DNA of 47,217 nucleotides from an uncultured Christensenella sp. (GTDB taxonomy: Bacteria > Bacillota > Clostridia > Christensenellales > UBA1242): assembly GCA_905195085.1 (NCBI GenBank), contig CAJJUK010000005.1, positions 1-47,217 on the forward strand, in the 5' to 3' direction. Below are positions 17,295 to 25,347 of the stretch, one piece after another. A model generated the notes under the pieces. It was given only the letters and a program-made list of their open reading frames with translations, was not told the origin of the DNA and did no database searches. A program made the translations under genes and the position numbers. The first letter of the stretch is position 1, and every line of letters begins with the position of its first letter.

Positions 17295-17546
17295 ATGAAC
17301 ATTGGTGGAGAACTTGCATTTATTTTACAAGATATCAACTTTTCTTCTAAACAAGATTTGTTGACAAAATTGAGAACATTAAGAGAAAGTTTAAAAGAAT
17401 ATACCCCCGAAGAAAGACAGAGTATAAGACCTATTCTTGCTGTTTCAATTCAACAAGCTTTTTATATTTCGGATTGGGAACTTATGAGATATAAAGAATA
17501 TCTATCAAAAAGGAGTGCCAATGAACAAAATAAAAATAATGATTAA
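17295..17546 (+). CDS. Small hypothetical ICE protein
   Basis: The protein has 83 residues, and I do not recognise its family. It looks helical (SSKQDLLTKLRTLRESLKEY) and ends in a polar tail that overlaps the next gene by 26 bases. The ATG at 17295 follows GAGGTGG. It comes directly after the ArdC-like gene and is followed by the DUF3846 gene, so it belongs to the same accessory operon. Confidence 0.6.
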   Translation: MNIGGELAFILQDINFSSKQDLLTKLRTLRESLKEYTPEERQSIRPILAVSIQQAFYISDWELMRYKEYLSKRSANEQNKNND

Positions 17547-17940
17547 AGAACCGGGACAAGAACCTGTCATCAAAGAAGTCGATGATGATTTGAAAACTTT
17601 TCAAGAAATTGTCGGTGGATATATTGAATGTGTCGAAATGCCCGGTATTAACAATGTTGATTTATATGTAAACGAAGAAGGCAAACTTGATAAATTGCCC
17701 GGGAATTTTTGGTTGCCCGAATATGAAGATTGTGTTTGTGGAACCTGTTATTTTGTTGGATTTGACCCTGAAACAGGTGACAATGTGGATATTTCAAACA
17801 AAGCAGTGGAATTTTGCAAAAAATATTCTAAATTTTTTGAATTACCAAAAGGATTAGATTTATATCAAGATTTCTATGTTCTGGAAGCAATTATGAAACA
17901 CAAATACAAAGAATATAAAAAATTAGTTGCGGAGATGTGA
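17521..17940 (+). CDS. DUF3846 family protein
   Basis: The protein has 139 residues. The N-terminus KIMIKEPGQEPVIKEVDDDL followed by LKTFQEIVGGYIECVEMPG matches DUF3846, a small family common on ICEs and phages of gut Bacillota with no known activity. A CVCGTC motif at about residues 69-74 hints at metal binding. ATG 17521 is preceded by AAAAGGAG. The gene overlaps the previous one and ends one base before the next start, so expression is coupled. Confidence 0.75.
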   Translation: MNKIKIMIKEPGQEPVIKEVDDDLKTFQEIVGGYIECVEMPGINNVDLYVNEEGKLDKLPGNFWLPEYEDCVCGTCYFVGFDPETGDNVDISNKAVEFCKKYSKFFELPKGLDLYQDFYVLEAIMKHKYKEYKKLVAEM

Positions 17941-17941
17941 T

Positions 17942-18538
17942 ATGGAAAACAGAATGTCAATTAAAAGAAAAGGCTTGACTTTAACAGTCTTTGAAGATGA
18001 TGTCGAGGACCCAAGAGAATATTATAAAGATACAAATGTGACAAATATGGTCTGTTTTCATAGAAGATATCAACTTGGTGATGAACACAATTTTAAAACA
18101 CCAAGTGACTTTAATGAATGGTATAAAGAAAACAAAGATAAAGTGGCTTGCATTATGCCACTTTATCTTCTTGACCATTCTGGGCTTGCAATATCAACAC
18201 ACGATTTTATGGACCCTTGGGATAGTGGACAAGTTGGCTATATTTACATTTTAAAAGAAACTTTAAAAAAGCATAATATGGCTGATGATATAGGAAGCTA
18301 TGATGTTTGTAGAACTATGATTGAAACGGAAGTCGAAGAATATGATAGATGGCTTCGTGGTATTCCACAATACTATGCCTTCAATATTACCGACCAAAAT
18401 GATGAACCCATAGAATGTATGGGAGTGTTTGAATTTACATCTTTTGAAGATATGATTAGTGAGATGAAAGACAGAAGTGAACATAAATTTGATTTTTTAT
18501 TTAATGCACTTTTAAAGGAACAAGAAAGTTATCTTTAA
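17942..18538 (+). CDS. Conserved phage/ICE protein of unknown function
   Basis: The protein has 198 residues. It contains the conserved blocks DPREYY, MVCFHRRYQLGD, YLLDHSGLAIST, DPWDSGQVGYIYI and EVEEYDRWLRG, which recur in an abundant family of phage and mobile-element proteins with no known function. GGAGATG precedes the ATG at 17942. It is acidic and shows no membrane segment. The well-kept His, Arg and Asp/Trp blocks suggest a binding or catalytic pocket, but nothing more can be said. Confidence 0.65.
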   Translation: MENRMSIKRKGLTLTVFEDDVEDPREYYKDTNVTNMVCFHRRYQLGDEHNFKTPSDFNEWYKENKDKVACIMPLYLLDHSGLAISTHDFMDPWDSGQVGYIYILKETLKKHNMADDIGSYDVCRTMIETEVEEYDRWLRGIPQYYAFNITDQNDEPIECMGVFEFTSFEDMISEMKDRSEHKFDFLFNALLKEQESYL

Positions 18539-18565
18539 ATGAATTTTGACAATTAGGAGAACTTT

Positions 18566-19684
18566 ATGAGTGAAAATAAAACAAAAAGCAAGGGAATATC
18601 TATTGCCCTTATTATTTTGTTGATTTTTTTAGGATTTGGCTTTGTCATTGGAATTGCACAAACAAAAATGCCAGAACTAAGCTTCGTTAATGTTGAGGAT
18701 TTAGAAAACTACATCTTTAATGAAGACGGTGTTTGGGTTGATTATATTGGCGAAGAAACTGAACTTGTTGTGCCAGCAACCTATTCTTTGTCGGACCCTG
18801 TTGAAATGCAAATGATTGACACAAACGAATATGAATTGACTTCACGTGCAGAACGAATAGGTGTTGAAGATTATGTGATAGAAAATTTATCGGGCTACAC
18901 AACTGATGAAAATGGCTATGAATATTACGATTACAAATATAGTATGACTTTTACTTGGCGAAAAACAATTCAAGGAGATGACTATACAACACTAGAAGTT
19001 GGCGAGGAAATATTTAGAAATGATAACTCTATTGTAAGTGTGCATTTGCCTAACACAATTACAAAAATAGGAAGCTCTTGTTTTGCTGGCGCTCAAAGTT
19101 TGAAAAAGATAAACATGCCAGAATCTCTAACCGAAATTGAAAATGCTGTCTTTTTCCTATGCCCCGCACTTGAAGAACTTGTGTTGCCAGATAGTGTGAA
19201 TTATATAAGTATTCAAGCGTTTCAAAACTGTTGGGGACTTAAATCAATCAACATACCTAAATCATTGAACTATCTTCAACATTGGATTTTTGCAGATACC
19301 GCAATAACCGAGATAACAATTCCAGAAAATGTTTACGGAATGGCGGAAGGTGTGTTTATGGACAACCCAAATCTTGAAATGGTTAACATTAGTGAAGGAT
19401 TGCAATATATCGGCACAAGTGCATTTGAAAATTGTCCTAGTTTAAAAGAAATTGAACTGCCAAAGTCTGTTAAATCAATATATAACTATGCCTTTGCAAA
19501 TTGCACATCTTTTACAGAATTAACTTTGAATAGCGATACGGTTGTCACACTACGAAATACCAATGCGCTACCTGAAAATATAGAAAAAATCTATGTGCCA
19601 GATGACTTATTTGAAAGTTATTTGAATGATGAAAATTGGACTTATTTTGCAGAAAAAATAGTAAAAATTTCAGAAAAACAGTAG
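18566..19684 (+). CDS. BspA-type leucine-rich-repeat surface protein
   Basis: The protein has 372 residues. After a basic start, one N-terminal membrane span (residues 10-31, ISIALIILLIFLGFGFVIGI) anchors it. From about residue 150 to 340 it is built of LRR_5 (BspA-type) repeats of about 23 residues, such as SLTEIENAVFFLCPALEELV, INIPKSLNYL and FENCPSLKEIELPKSVKSI. BspA-like proteins are extracellular binding proteins. There is no sortase motif, so the N-terminal helix is the only anchor. On an ICE it could bind recipient cells or host surfaces; this is inferred. Confidence 0.8.
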   Translation: MSENKTKSKGISIALIILLIFLGFGFVIGIAQTKMPELSFVNVEDLENYIFNEDGVWVDYIGEETELVVPATYSLSDPVEMQMIDTNEYELTSRAERIGVEDYVIENLSGYTTDENGYEYYDYKYSMTFTWRKTIQGDDYTTLEVGEEIFRNDNSIVSVHLPNTITKIGSSCFAGAQSLKKINMPESLTEIENAVFFLCPALEELVLPDSVNYISIQAFQNCWGLKSINIPKSLNYLQHWIFADTAITEITIPENVYGMAEGVFMDNPNLEMVNISEGLQYIGTSAFENCPSLKEIELPKSVKSIYNYAFANCTSFTELTLNSDTVVTLRNTNALPENIEKIYVPDDLFESYLNDENWTYFAEKIVKISEKQ

Positions 19685-19692
19685 GAGGATTT

Positions 19693-20043
19693 ATGGGAGT
19701 TAAATATCTTATTAAAGGTAAACTATATGACCCAATTCTTTTTGGTGATGAAGATGATGATTGGGTTGGTGATAGTGACAAGCCTACTTGTGGTGATTGT
19801 GGCGTTCATGTTGGAGAAAAACATTTAGATATGTGTGATATTGAACGTTGCCCTGCTTGTGGATTGCAATTTATAACCTGTGCTTGTGGTGTTAAATATG
19901 AACTAGATGAAAAGGATATGAAATTTTTGGATAAATATATAGCACTGCAAAAAACTGAAAACGAAAAACTTGAAAAAGAGTTGAAAAAGGCACTTGAAAA
20001 ATACAAAGAAAAACACAGAAACCAAAACGACTCGGAGATGTGA
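19693..20043 (+). CDS. Zinc-ribbon protein with coiled-coil tail
   Basis: The protein has 116 residues. Four cysteine pairs or near-pairs (CGDCG, CDIERCPACG, CACG at residues 33-73) and a histidine (VGEKHLDMC) can hold one or two zinc ions. The C-terminal third (KTENEKLEKELKKALEKYKEK) is a short coiled coil. Start at 19693 behind TAGGAGG. Similar small zinc proteins are common on clostridial ICEs and have no known role. It is translated just ahead of the methyltransferase-like gene with a one-base gap. Confidence 0.65.
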   Translation: MGVKYLIKGKLYDPILFGDEDDDWVGDSDKPTCGDCGVHVGEKHLDMCDIERCPACGLQFITCACGVKYELDEKDMKFLDKYIALQKTENEKLEKELKKALEKYKEKHRNQNDSEM

Positions 20044-20044
20044 T

Positions 20045-20719
20045 ATGGAAAGCATAATAACAAATAAACTTATTGATAACACAATTAAAGAATTATCAAC
20101 TTTGCAATATAGATATGACATTAAAAGTGTTTTTTGTGATTGCATAGAATATACAGCTTTGTTATTAAACCGTCCACAGCGACAAAATCAACTTGAAACA
20201 ATGGATAAGTTTAAATATAAATATAGAGATGATATGAAAACAATAAAGAGCATATTAGACAACATCACAACATTACTGTCTAACATATATAATACCCCTG
20301 ATGATTATCTTGGCAAATTATATATGCGTGTGATAGATGAATTTGCAAAAACCGATAAGGGTCAATATTTTACGCCTTATGAAGTAAGTCAACTTATGTC
20401 CAGAATTAATATTGCCGGAATGGATTTATCAAAAAAACATATAACTGTTAATGACCCCTGTTGTGGAAGTGGTGGTCTATTGATTGCATTTATTGAAGAA
20501 ATGAAAAATAGAGATATAAACTATTTAAAACAGTTTACTTTTTATGCTAACGATATAGATAAAACTTGTGTATATATGACTTTTCTTCAATTATCATTTG
20601 TAGGTGCAGCTGCTGTTGTTGAACATAAAGATACACTAACCCAACAAACTTATGATAGAATTTCAACCGTTGGCTATTTCCTGCAAAATGAAATGTTAGA
20701 TGTGGCGGAACAAAGTTGA
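20045..20719 (+). CDS. N6-adenine methyltransferase-like protein lacking motif IV
   Basis: The protein has 224 residues. It shows the HsdM-type entry sequence GQYFTPYEVSQLMS and motif I VNDPCCGSGGLLIAF, which binds S-adenosylmethionine, then YANDIDKTC. In active enzymes the catalytic NPPF/Y (motif IV) should follow soon after the segment VEHKDTL; instead the protein runs through TYDRISTVGYFLQNE and ends. It thus has the cofactor fold but no visible catalytic loop. Such short proteins are known on ICEs as N-6 DNA methylase domain proteins. It may be an inactive binding protein or decoy. It overlaps the primase start (TTGA). Confidence 0.7.
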   Translation: MESIITNKLIDNTIKELSTLQYRYDIKSVFCDCIEYTALLLNRPQRQNQLETMDKFKYKYRDDMKTIKSILDNITTLLSNIYNTPDDYLGKLYMRVIDEFAKTDKGQYFTPYEVSQLMSRINIAGMDLSKKHITVNDPCCGSGGLLIAFIEEMKNRDINYLKQFTFYANDIDKTCVYMTFLQLSFVGAAAVVEHKDTLTQQTYDRISTVGYFLQNEMLDVAEQS

Positions 20720-21694
20720 AAAGTTTATCTTCAATAGAAATTGAATTTGTAAAATCAAATCTAAAAAATTATTTAGAAAGTCATAACATCAACACAAGTA
20801 AAATGTTCCATTGTATTAATCCTAACCATTTAGATAAAAATGCTTCTATGAAATATTTTAATGATAACAGAGTTTATTGTTTTGGTTGTGGTGCTTCATA
20901 CAATCTTTTTGATGTAATCTCAATTATGGAAAATTTACCACAAAAAGAAGCTTTTAAAAAGGCATTAGATTACTATGCTTTTGGAAAAACTATTTCGACA
21001 ACAAAACCTATAAAAAAAACAAGATGAAGTTGACGAAAACAATGTTGAATTAAAAGATTATACAAAAGCATATAAAGTATGGGAAAATGCACTCGAAAAT
21101 GAAAAAACTGCAAAAAACTATCTAAAAGAGCGAAAAATTGATGAAAAAACTGCAAAAAAGTTCAATTTAGGCTATAATGAGTTCAATTTTGGAAATAAAA
21201 AACTAAAAGCAATTATAATCCCAATAACTAAAAATTCGTTTACAGCAAGGAATATTGATAAGACAGATACTGAATTTAGATATTACAAAACAAAAGGCAA
21301 TCACACTGATATTTTTAATAAATCAGCTTTAACTAATGATATACCATTTTGTTTTATAACAGAAGGCGAATTTGACTGTATGAGTTTTGAAAGTATTGGT
21401 GCAAATGCTATTGCTCTTGGTAGTGCTTGTAATATAAATAAATTTAAAAATTTAGATTTAGATAAAAAGAAAGTATATATAGTTGCGCTTGATAATGATG
21501 AAGCAGGATTTTCTGCAACCGATGATTTGGCAGATTTTTTTAAACAAAACAAAATAAAATATATCTTAACAAATAGTGTTGATTATAAGGACGCTAATGA
21601 GGCTTTAATCAACGATGAAGAAGGTTTTAAATTTTTTGTCAATAACATCATTAAACAGGCGATGAGGAAAGTTAATCAAGAAGAAATGTGTTAG
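20716..21694 (+). pseudogene. CHC2/TOPRIM primase interrupted at an A8 run
   Basis: The first part (20716-21027, TTG start overlapping the previous stop) has the CHC2 zinc finger FHCINPNHLDKNASMKYF with VYCFGCGASY. The frame stops just after a run of eight A at 21012-21019. One base over, the frame is open from that run to 21694 and encodes the rest of a DnaG-like primase, including TOPRIM motifs FITEGEFDCMS and VYIVALDNDEAG. Joined, the protein would have about 325 residues, a normal size for ICE primases. Either one A was gained (mutation or sequencing error), or transcript slippage on A8 restores the frame. An ATG at 21380 could only give a TOPRIM fragment. Confidence 0.8.
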
Positions 21695-21706
21695 TGAGGT
21701 TTAACT

Positions 21707-22801
21707 ATGCAACAATCAATATTTGATATGTTGGGTAGTGACTTTGATGAATACAAAGAAAAAAACAGTGATGATTGGTATTGGCATTTTAAGGATTATC
21801 CCAAAGCAAATGGGTTAAAAGTGTTCAGTTGTTTTGCTTGTGGTGGGGGCTCTACTATGGGATATAAATTAGCAGGATACGATGTGATTGGTTGTTTGGA
21901 AATTGACAAACGTATGAACAACATCTATCTTACTAATCATAATCCAAAATACAATTTTTTAATGGATATTCGAGATTTTAATAATCTTCCTAATAATGAA
22001 ATTCCAGAAGAATTGTTTAATTTGGATATCCTAGATGGTAGTCCCCCATGCACCACATTTTCTATGGCCGGATTAAGAGAAAAAACTTGGGGTAAGTTAA
22101 AAAAATTCAGGGAAGGACAAAAAGAACAAACACTAGATGATTTATCTTTTGTCTTTATTGAAACTGTAAATAAACTTAAACCTAAATTCGTTGTTATGGA
22201 AAATGTTGAAGGACTTACCAAAGGTAATGCTTGGCGATACGTCCAAAATATCTATAAACATTTTCATTCTATTGGGTATCAAGTAAAGCATTGGCTTCTT
22301 AAAGGTGAACAAATGAGTATTCCACAAAAAAGACACCGGATTTTCTTTATTGCAACAAAATTAAATGTTGATTTGAACAAACTGAATATGTCGTTTTTGT
22401 TTAAACCTATTGTTTTTGCCCAAATAATGACCCCACAAGGTGCTGAAAGAGATTTAGGTGAGAATATCTCAACATTAGTAAAAAATGCCAAATATGGAGA
22501 TAGAAATTTAGAGAACGCTTGTAGAAGATTAAGAAACAAGAGTTCTTTTTTTAATTACTGTTTTGTGTATGACGACCAAGTTGCCCCAACGATAACCGCC
22601 CATTGCAACAACATAAGGTGGAATGATAAGAGATACTTATCAAAAGAAGATATTATCGCTATCTCAACATTCCCACAAGATTTCAATTTTTTATCTGAAA
22701 ATTTAGATAACATTGCCTATGTATGTGGAATGTCCGTTCCTCCTGTAATGATTAAACGTGTTGCAGAAAGATTAACACCTTATCTAAAAAGTGAGGTTTA
22801 A
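21707..22801 (+). CDS. C5-cytosine DNA methyltransferase
   Basis: The protein has 364 residues with all main motifs in order: I (FSCFACGGGSTMGYKLAGYD), IV with catalytic cysteine 115 (GSPPCTTFSMAG), VI (VVMENVEGL), VIII (IPQKRHRIFFIA), and IX/X (VAPTITAHCN, STFPQDF). It methylates cytosine at position 5; the target sequence cannot be read from the protein. No restriction endonuclease lies next to it, so it is a solitary enzyme, which on an ICE most likely shields it from host restriction. It follows the primase after 12 bases. Confidence 0.9.
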   Translation: MQQSIFDMLGSDFDEYKEKNSDDWYWHFKDYPKANGLKVFSCFACGGGSTMGYKLAGYDVIGCLEIDKRMNNIYLTNHNPKYNFLMDIRDFNNLPNNEIPEELFNLDILDGSPPCTTFSMAGLREKTWGKLKKFREGQKEQTLDDLSFVFIETVNKLKPKFVVMENVEGLTKGNAWRYVQNIYKHFHSIGYQVKHWLLKGEQMSIPQKRHRIFFIATKLNVDLNKLNMSFLFKPIVFAQIMTPQGAERDLGENISTLVKNAKYGDRNLENACRRLRNKSSFFNYCFVYDDQVAPTITAHCNNIRWNDKRYLSKEDIIAISTFPQDFNFLSENLDNIAYVCGMSVPPVMIKRVAERLTPYLKSEV

Positions 22802-22803
22802 CT

Positions 22804-23193
22804 ATGAGAGAAATAACCAGACGAAAAAAACTTATAAAAGAACTAAATGAAGCAAAAGAAAACTTAGGTGTATTTACCAAGGATAACTACGATAAAATCT
22901 ATAAAATACTTGAAGAATTTGATGATGAAAATTGCACTTATTACATCGACAATTTACGCCAATCAGATTTTCTTGAAGATGATGATTTAGATTATTTTTT
23001 AGAGAAAGAAGCAAAAGACGGTGTTGACAGATTAAGATGTTTTATTAATGACACATATAGTGATGATATGTATAGACTTGACGGATACGGCAATCTTGCA
23101 AATATTACAATTGGTGATTTTGAAAATTTAATTGATGACTTAATCTATCAAATTGAGCAAGACATAGAAGATTTAAGACAAAGTGAAATGTAG
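22804..23193 (+). CDS. Acidic hypothetical protein
   Basis: The protein has 129 residues. It starts 2 bases after the methyltransferase. The N-terminus is basic (MREITRRKKLIKELNEAKEN); the rest is very acidic (EEFDDENCTYYID, DFLEDDDLDYFLEKEAKD, IEQDIEDLRQSE). I do not recognise a family. The strong negative charge invites the idea of a DNA-mimic antirestriction protein beside other antirestriction genes, but that is speculation. Confidence 0.6.
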   Translation: MREITRRKKLIKELNEAKENLGVFTKDNYDKIYKILEEFDDENCTYYIDNLRQSDFLEDDDLDYFLEKEAKDGVDRLRCFINDTYSDDMYRLDGYGNLANITIGDFENLIDDLIYQIEQDIEDLRQSEM

Positions 23194-23205
23194 GAGGATT
23201 GTAAA

Positions 23206-23286
23206 ATGTTAAATAAGAAAAATCAAGAAAAATGTCTAGTGCCAAGTCATAAAATACCCCAAAATTACAATATATATAATGTATGA
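23206..23286 (+). CDS. Possible 26-residue peptide
   Basis: TAGGAGG at 23191-23197 lies 8 bases before an ATG that opens a 26-codon frame (MLNKKNQEKCLVPSHKIPQN...) ending at 23286. The next gene's ribosome site overlaps its end. It may be a short leader or simply the decayed start of a gene; no homologue is known to me. Confidence 0.35.
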   Translation: MLNKKNQEKCLVPSHKIPQNYNIYNV

Positions 23287-23297
23287 AGGACCTAGCA

Positions 23298-23537
23298 ATG
23301 AATGAAAATATAATTGACGATATTGATTTTAATATTGATGACTTGGTAGATATTAGAAATATAAAGATAAATGTCAATCAACCTATACAAGAAAAAATTG
23401 TTGACTTTGTAAAACAAGTCAAAAACCCATATTTATTTAAAGTTGGAGATGTTGTTGTTAAAGTAAATTTCAATAATAATGGTTCAACTTTTCAAGAAAA
23501 ATTTGAAAATTACCTAAAAGAATGTATAAAAAACTAA
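23298..23537 (+). CDS. DUF6870-like small protein
   Basis: The protein has 79 residues. It contains DLVDIRNIKINVNQPIQEKI and VKQVKNPYLFKVGDVVVKV, a pattern I associate with DUF6870, a family that often sits just upstream of ICE serine recombinases. The start at 23298 is preceded by AAGGA at 23286-23290. Its place before the recombinase genes suggests, without proof, a part in excision or its control. No cysteine cluster or HTH is seen. Confidence 0.6.
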   Translation: MNENIIDDIDFNIDDLVDIRNIKINVNQPIQEKIVDFVKQVKNPYLFKVGDVVVKVNFNNNGSTFQEKFENYLKECIKN

Positions 23538-23545
23538 AAAAATAC

Positions 23546-23574
23546 TTTACGAATTAAATTAAATGTGATATCAT
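23546..23574 (+). promoter_or_regulatory. Recombinase promoter
   Basis: TTTACG (23546-23551) and TATCAT (23569-23574) are 17 bases apart. The leader downstream has an inverted repeat ACATGC...GCATGT that encloses the ribosome site GAGGAG of the first recombinase, so translation may be restrained by folding. Both points are visual predictions. Confidence 0.45.
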
Positions 23575-23625
23575 ATAGGCGTGTTGAATGATACATGACA
23601 TGCCAAGCTTTCAGAGGAGCATGTT

Positions 23626-25347
23626 ATGAGTTTTAATGATAAAATGAATAACCAGCCCCCTAAAAAAATATGGAAGGCTGGTTTTTATATTAGATTATCA
23701 AGAGAAGATGTTGAGAATGATAAGTCAATCTATAACATGAGAACTTGCAATAAAACTGAAAGTGAAAGTATAACTACACAAAGAGCAATTTTAACCGATT
23801 TTGTTAATCAATACAATGACATAGAACTTATAGATGAATATGTTGATGATGGTTTTACTGGAACAAATTTTGATAGACCCGGTTTTCAACGTATGTTAAA
23901 TGATATAAAAAATAAAAAAATTGATTGTGTTATTGTTAAGGACCTTTCTCGTTTCGGCAGAAATTATGTTGAAGTCGGTAATTATTTAGAAGTTGTATTT
24001 CCACTATTAAATGTTCGTTTTATTGCAAAGATTGACAATTGTGATAGTTATCTTCGTCCAGAGTCTGTTTCTAATATAATAGTGCCTGTTAAAAATATAA
24101 TGAACGAAAGTTATTGTCGAGATTTGTCTTTAAAAATAAAATCGGCACAAGAGGCACGTAAAAGAAATGGATTATTTGTTGGAACTTATGCCGCCTATGG
24201 TTATAAAAAACAACTAGATAATCGCAATAAACTAATTATTGATGAAGAAGCGGCAGAGATTGTTAAACGAATTTTTAAAGATTTTGTTAGTGGTTTATCA
24301 AAAACAAAAATCGCAAAAATTCTAAATGAAGAAGGTATCCCTTCGCCTGCTGTTTACAAAAGTTTGCACGGAATTAATAAATATGTAAATGGATATTCAA
24401 AAACTGGTTGGAAGGATACAATAATCGCCCGTCTTTTAAAAGATGAGATTTATATAGGAACATTGGTTCAAGGTAAACGACAAAAAATAAGTTATAAGAT
24501 TGATAAGTTTAGAAAGGTCGATGAAGAAAACTATATAAGAGTTCCAAATGCAGTAGAACCAATTATTGATGTAGAAACATTTAACAAAGCACAATTATTG
24601 TTAAAACGCGATACAAGAGTTTGTTTTCAAGGTGAATTAAATCTTTTTGCTGGTTTTATACATTGTGCAGAATGTAAACATGGTATGAGTATAAAAAAAT
24701 CTAAAACTTGGGATAAAAAGTCCTTTATCAGATACTATGTCTGCTCAACATATAAAAATTGTGGAAAGTCAATTTGTTCTAGTCATCACATAAACGCACA
24801 AAAAGTTGAAGATTGTGTTTTGGAATACATTAAATCTTGCATTAATGTTGCAACAAATTTTGAACAAATTGTTGAATTTATCAATAAAGTAAAATGCACA
24901 ACAACAGACACATCGAATTTAGAAAAAATTTTAGCAACTAAAAAAATCGATTTACAAAAGAAAGAACAATTTATAGATGGTCTATATCCTGATTATAGAG
25001 CTGGTATTATCACACAAACTGAATATCAAAAATATAAAGATAAAGCTACAAATGAATATAACCTTATTTTGAATGACATTGACAATTTAAAAACACAAAT
25101 TGAAGAAATAAAGCAAGGCACTTGTTGCGATAATGAATTTATCCAACACTTTAAAAAATATAGAAATATCGATAAACTTGATAGAAAAATGATTGTGGAC
25201 CTAATTGATAATATTTGGATACACAATGCAAATTACATTGAAATAGACATTAAATATAAAGACCAATATGCTTGGGCATTGGAATTTATCCAAAACAATA
25301 GAGCTTTGCTTGAAACTAATAATAAGGTTGTGAACGCAAATGGCTAG
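23626..25347 (+). CDS. Large serine recombinase 1
   Basis: The protein has 573 residues. The resolvase catalytic domain begins with YIRLSRED, placing the nucleophile at serine 25, and contains VIVKDLSRFGRNYVEVGNYL. A recombinase domain follows (AYGYKKQ...), then a zinc ribbon (CAECKHGMSIKK, CSTYKNCGKS) and a coiled coil near 440-500. It should excise and integrate the ICE by cutting att sites. It overlaps recombinase 2 by 8 bases, so both are made together, similar to elements that need two large serine recombinases. Which one acts at which site is unknown. Confidence 0.92.
   Translation: MSFNDKMNNQPPKKIWKAGFYIRLSREDVENDKSIYNMRTCNKTESESITTQRAILTDFVNQYNDIELIDEYVDDGFTGTNFDRPGFQRMLNDIKNKKIDCVIVKDLSRFGRNYVEVGNYLEVVFPLLNVRFIAKIDNCDSYLRPESVSNIIVPVKNIMNESYCRDLSLKIKSAQEARKRNGLFVGTYAAYGYKKQLDNRNKLIIDEEAAEIVKRIFKDFVSGLSKTKIAKILNEEGIPSPAVYKSLHGINKYVNGYSKTGWKDTIIARLLKDEIYIGTLVQGKRQKISYKIDKFRKVDEENYIRVPNAVEPIIDVETFNKAQLLLKRDTRVCFQGELNLFAGFIHCAECKHGMSIKKSKTWDKKSFIRYYVCSTYKNCGKSICSSHHINAQKVEDCVLEYIKSCINVATNFEQIVEFINKVKCTTTDTSNLEKILATKKIDLQKKEQFIDGLYPDYRAGIITQTEYQKYKDKATNEYNLILNDIDNLKTQIEEIKQGTCCDNEFIQHFKKYRNIDKLDRKMIVDLIDNIWIHNANYIEIDIKYKDQYAWALEFIQNNRALLETNNKVVNANG
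23932..23985 (+). repeat. 54-bp identity shared with second recombinase
   Basis: This stretch, encoding the segment IVKDLSRFGRNYVEVGNY, is identical base for base to 25610-25663 in the neighbouring recombinase gene. The flanking sequences of the two genes differ widely. Confidence 0.9.

Noticed and set aside
21012..21019. Programmed -1 ribosomal frameshift in the primase
   Set aside because: The second half is in the +1 frame, so a -1 slip on the A run would not reach it.
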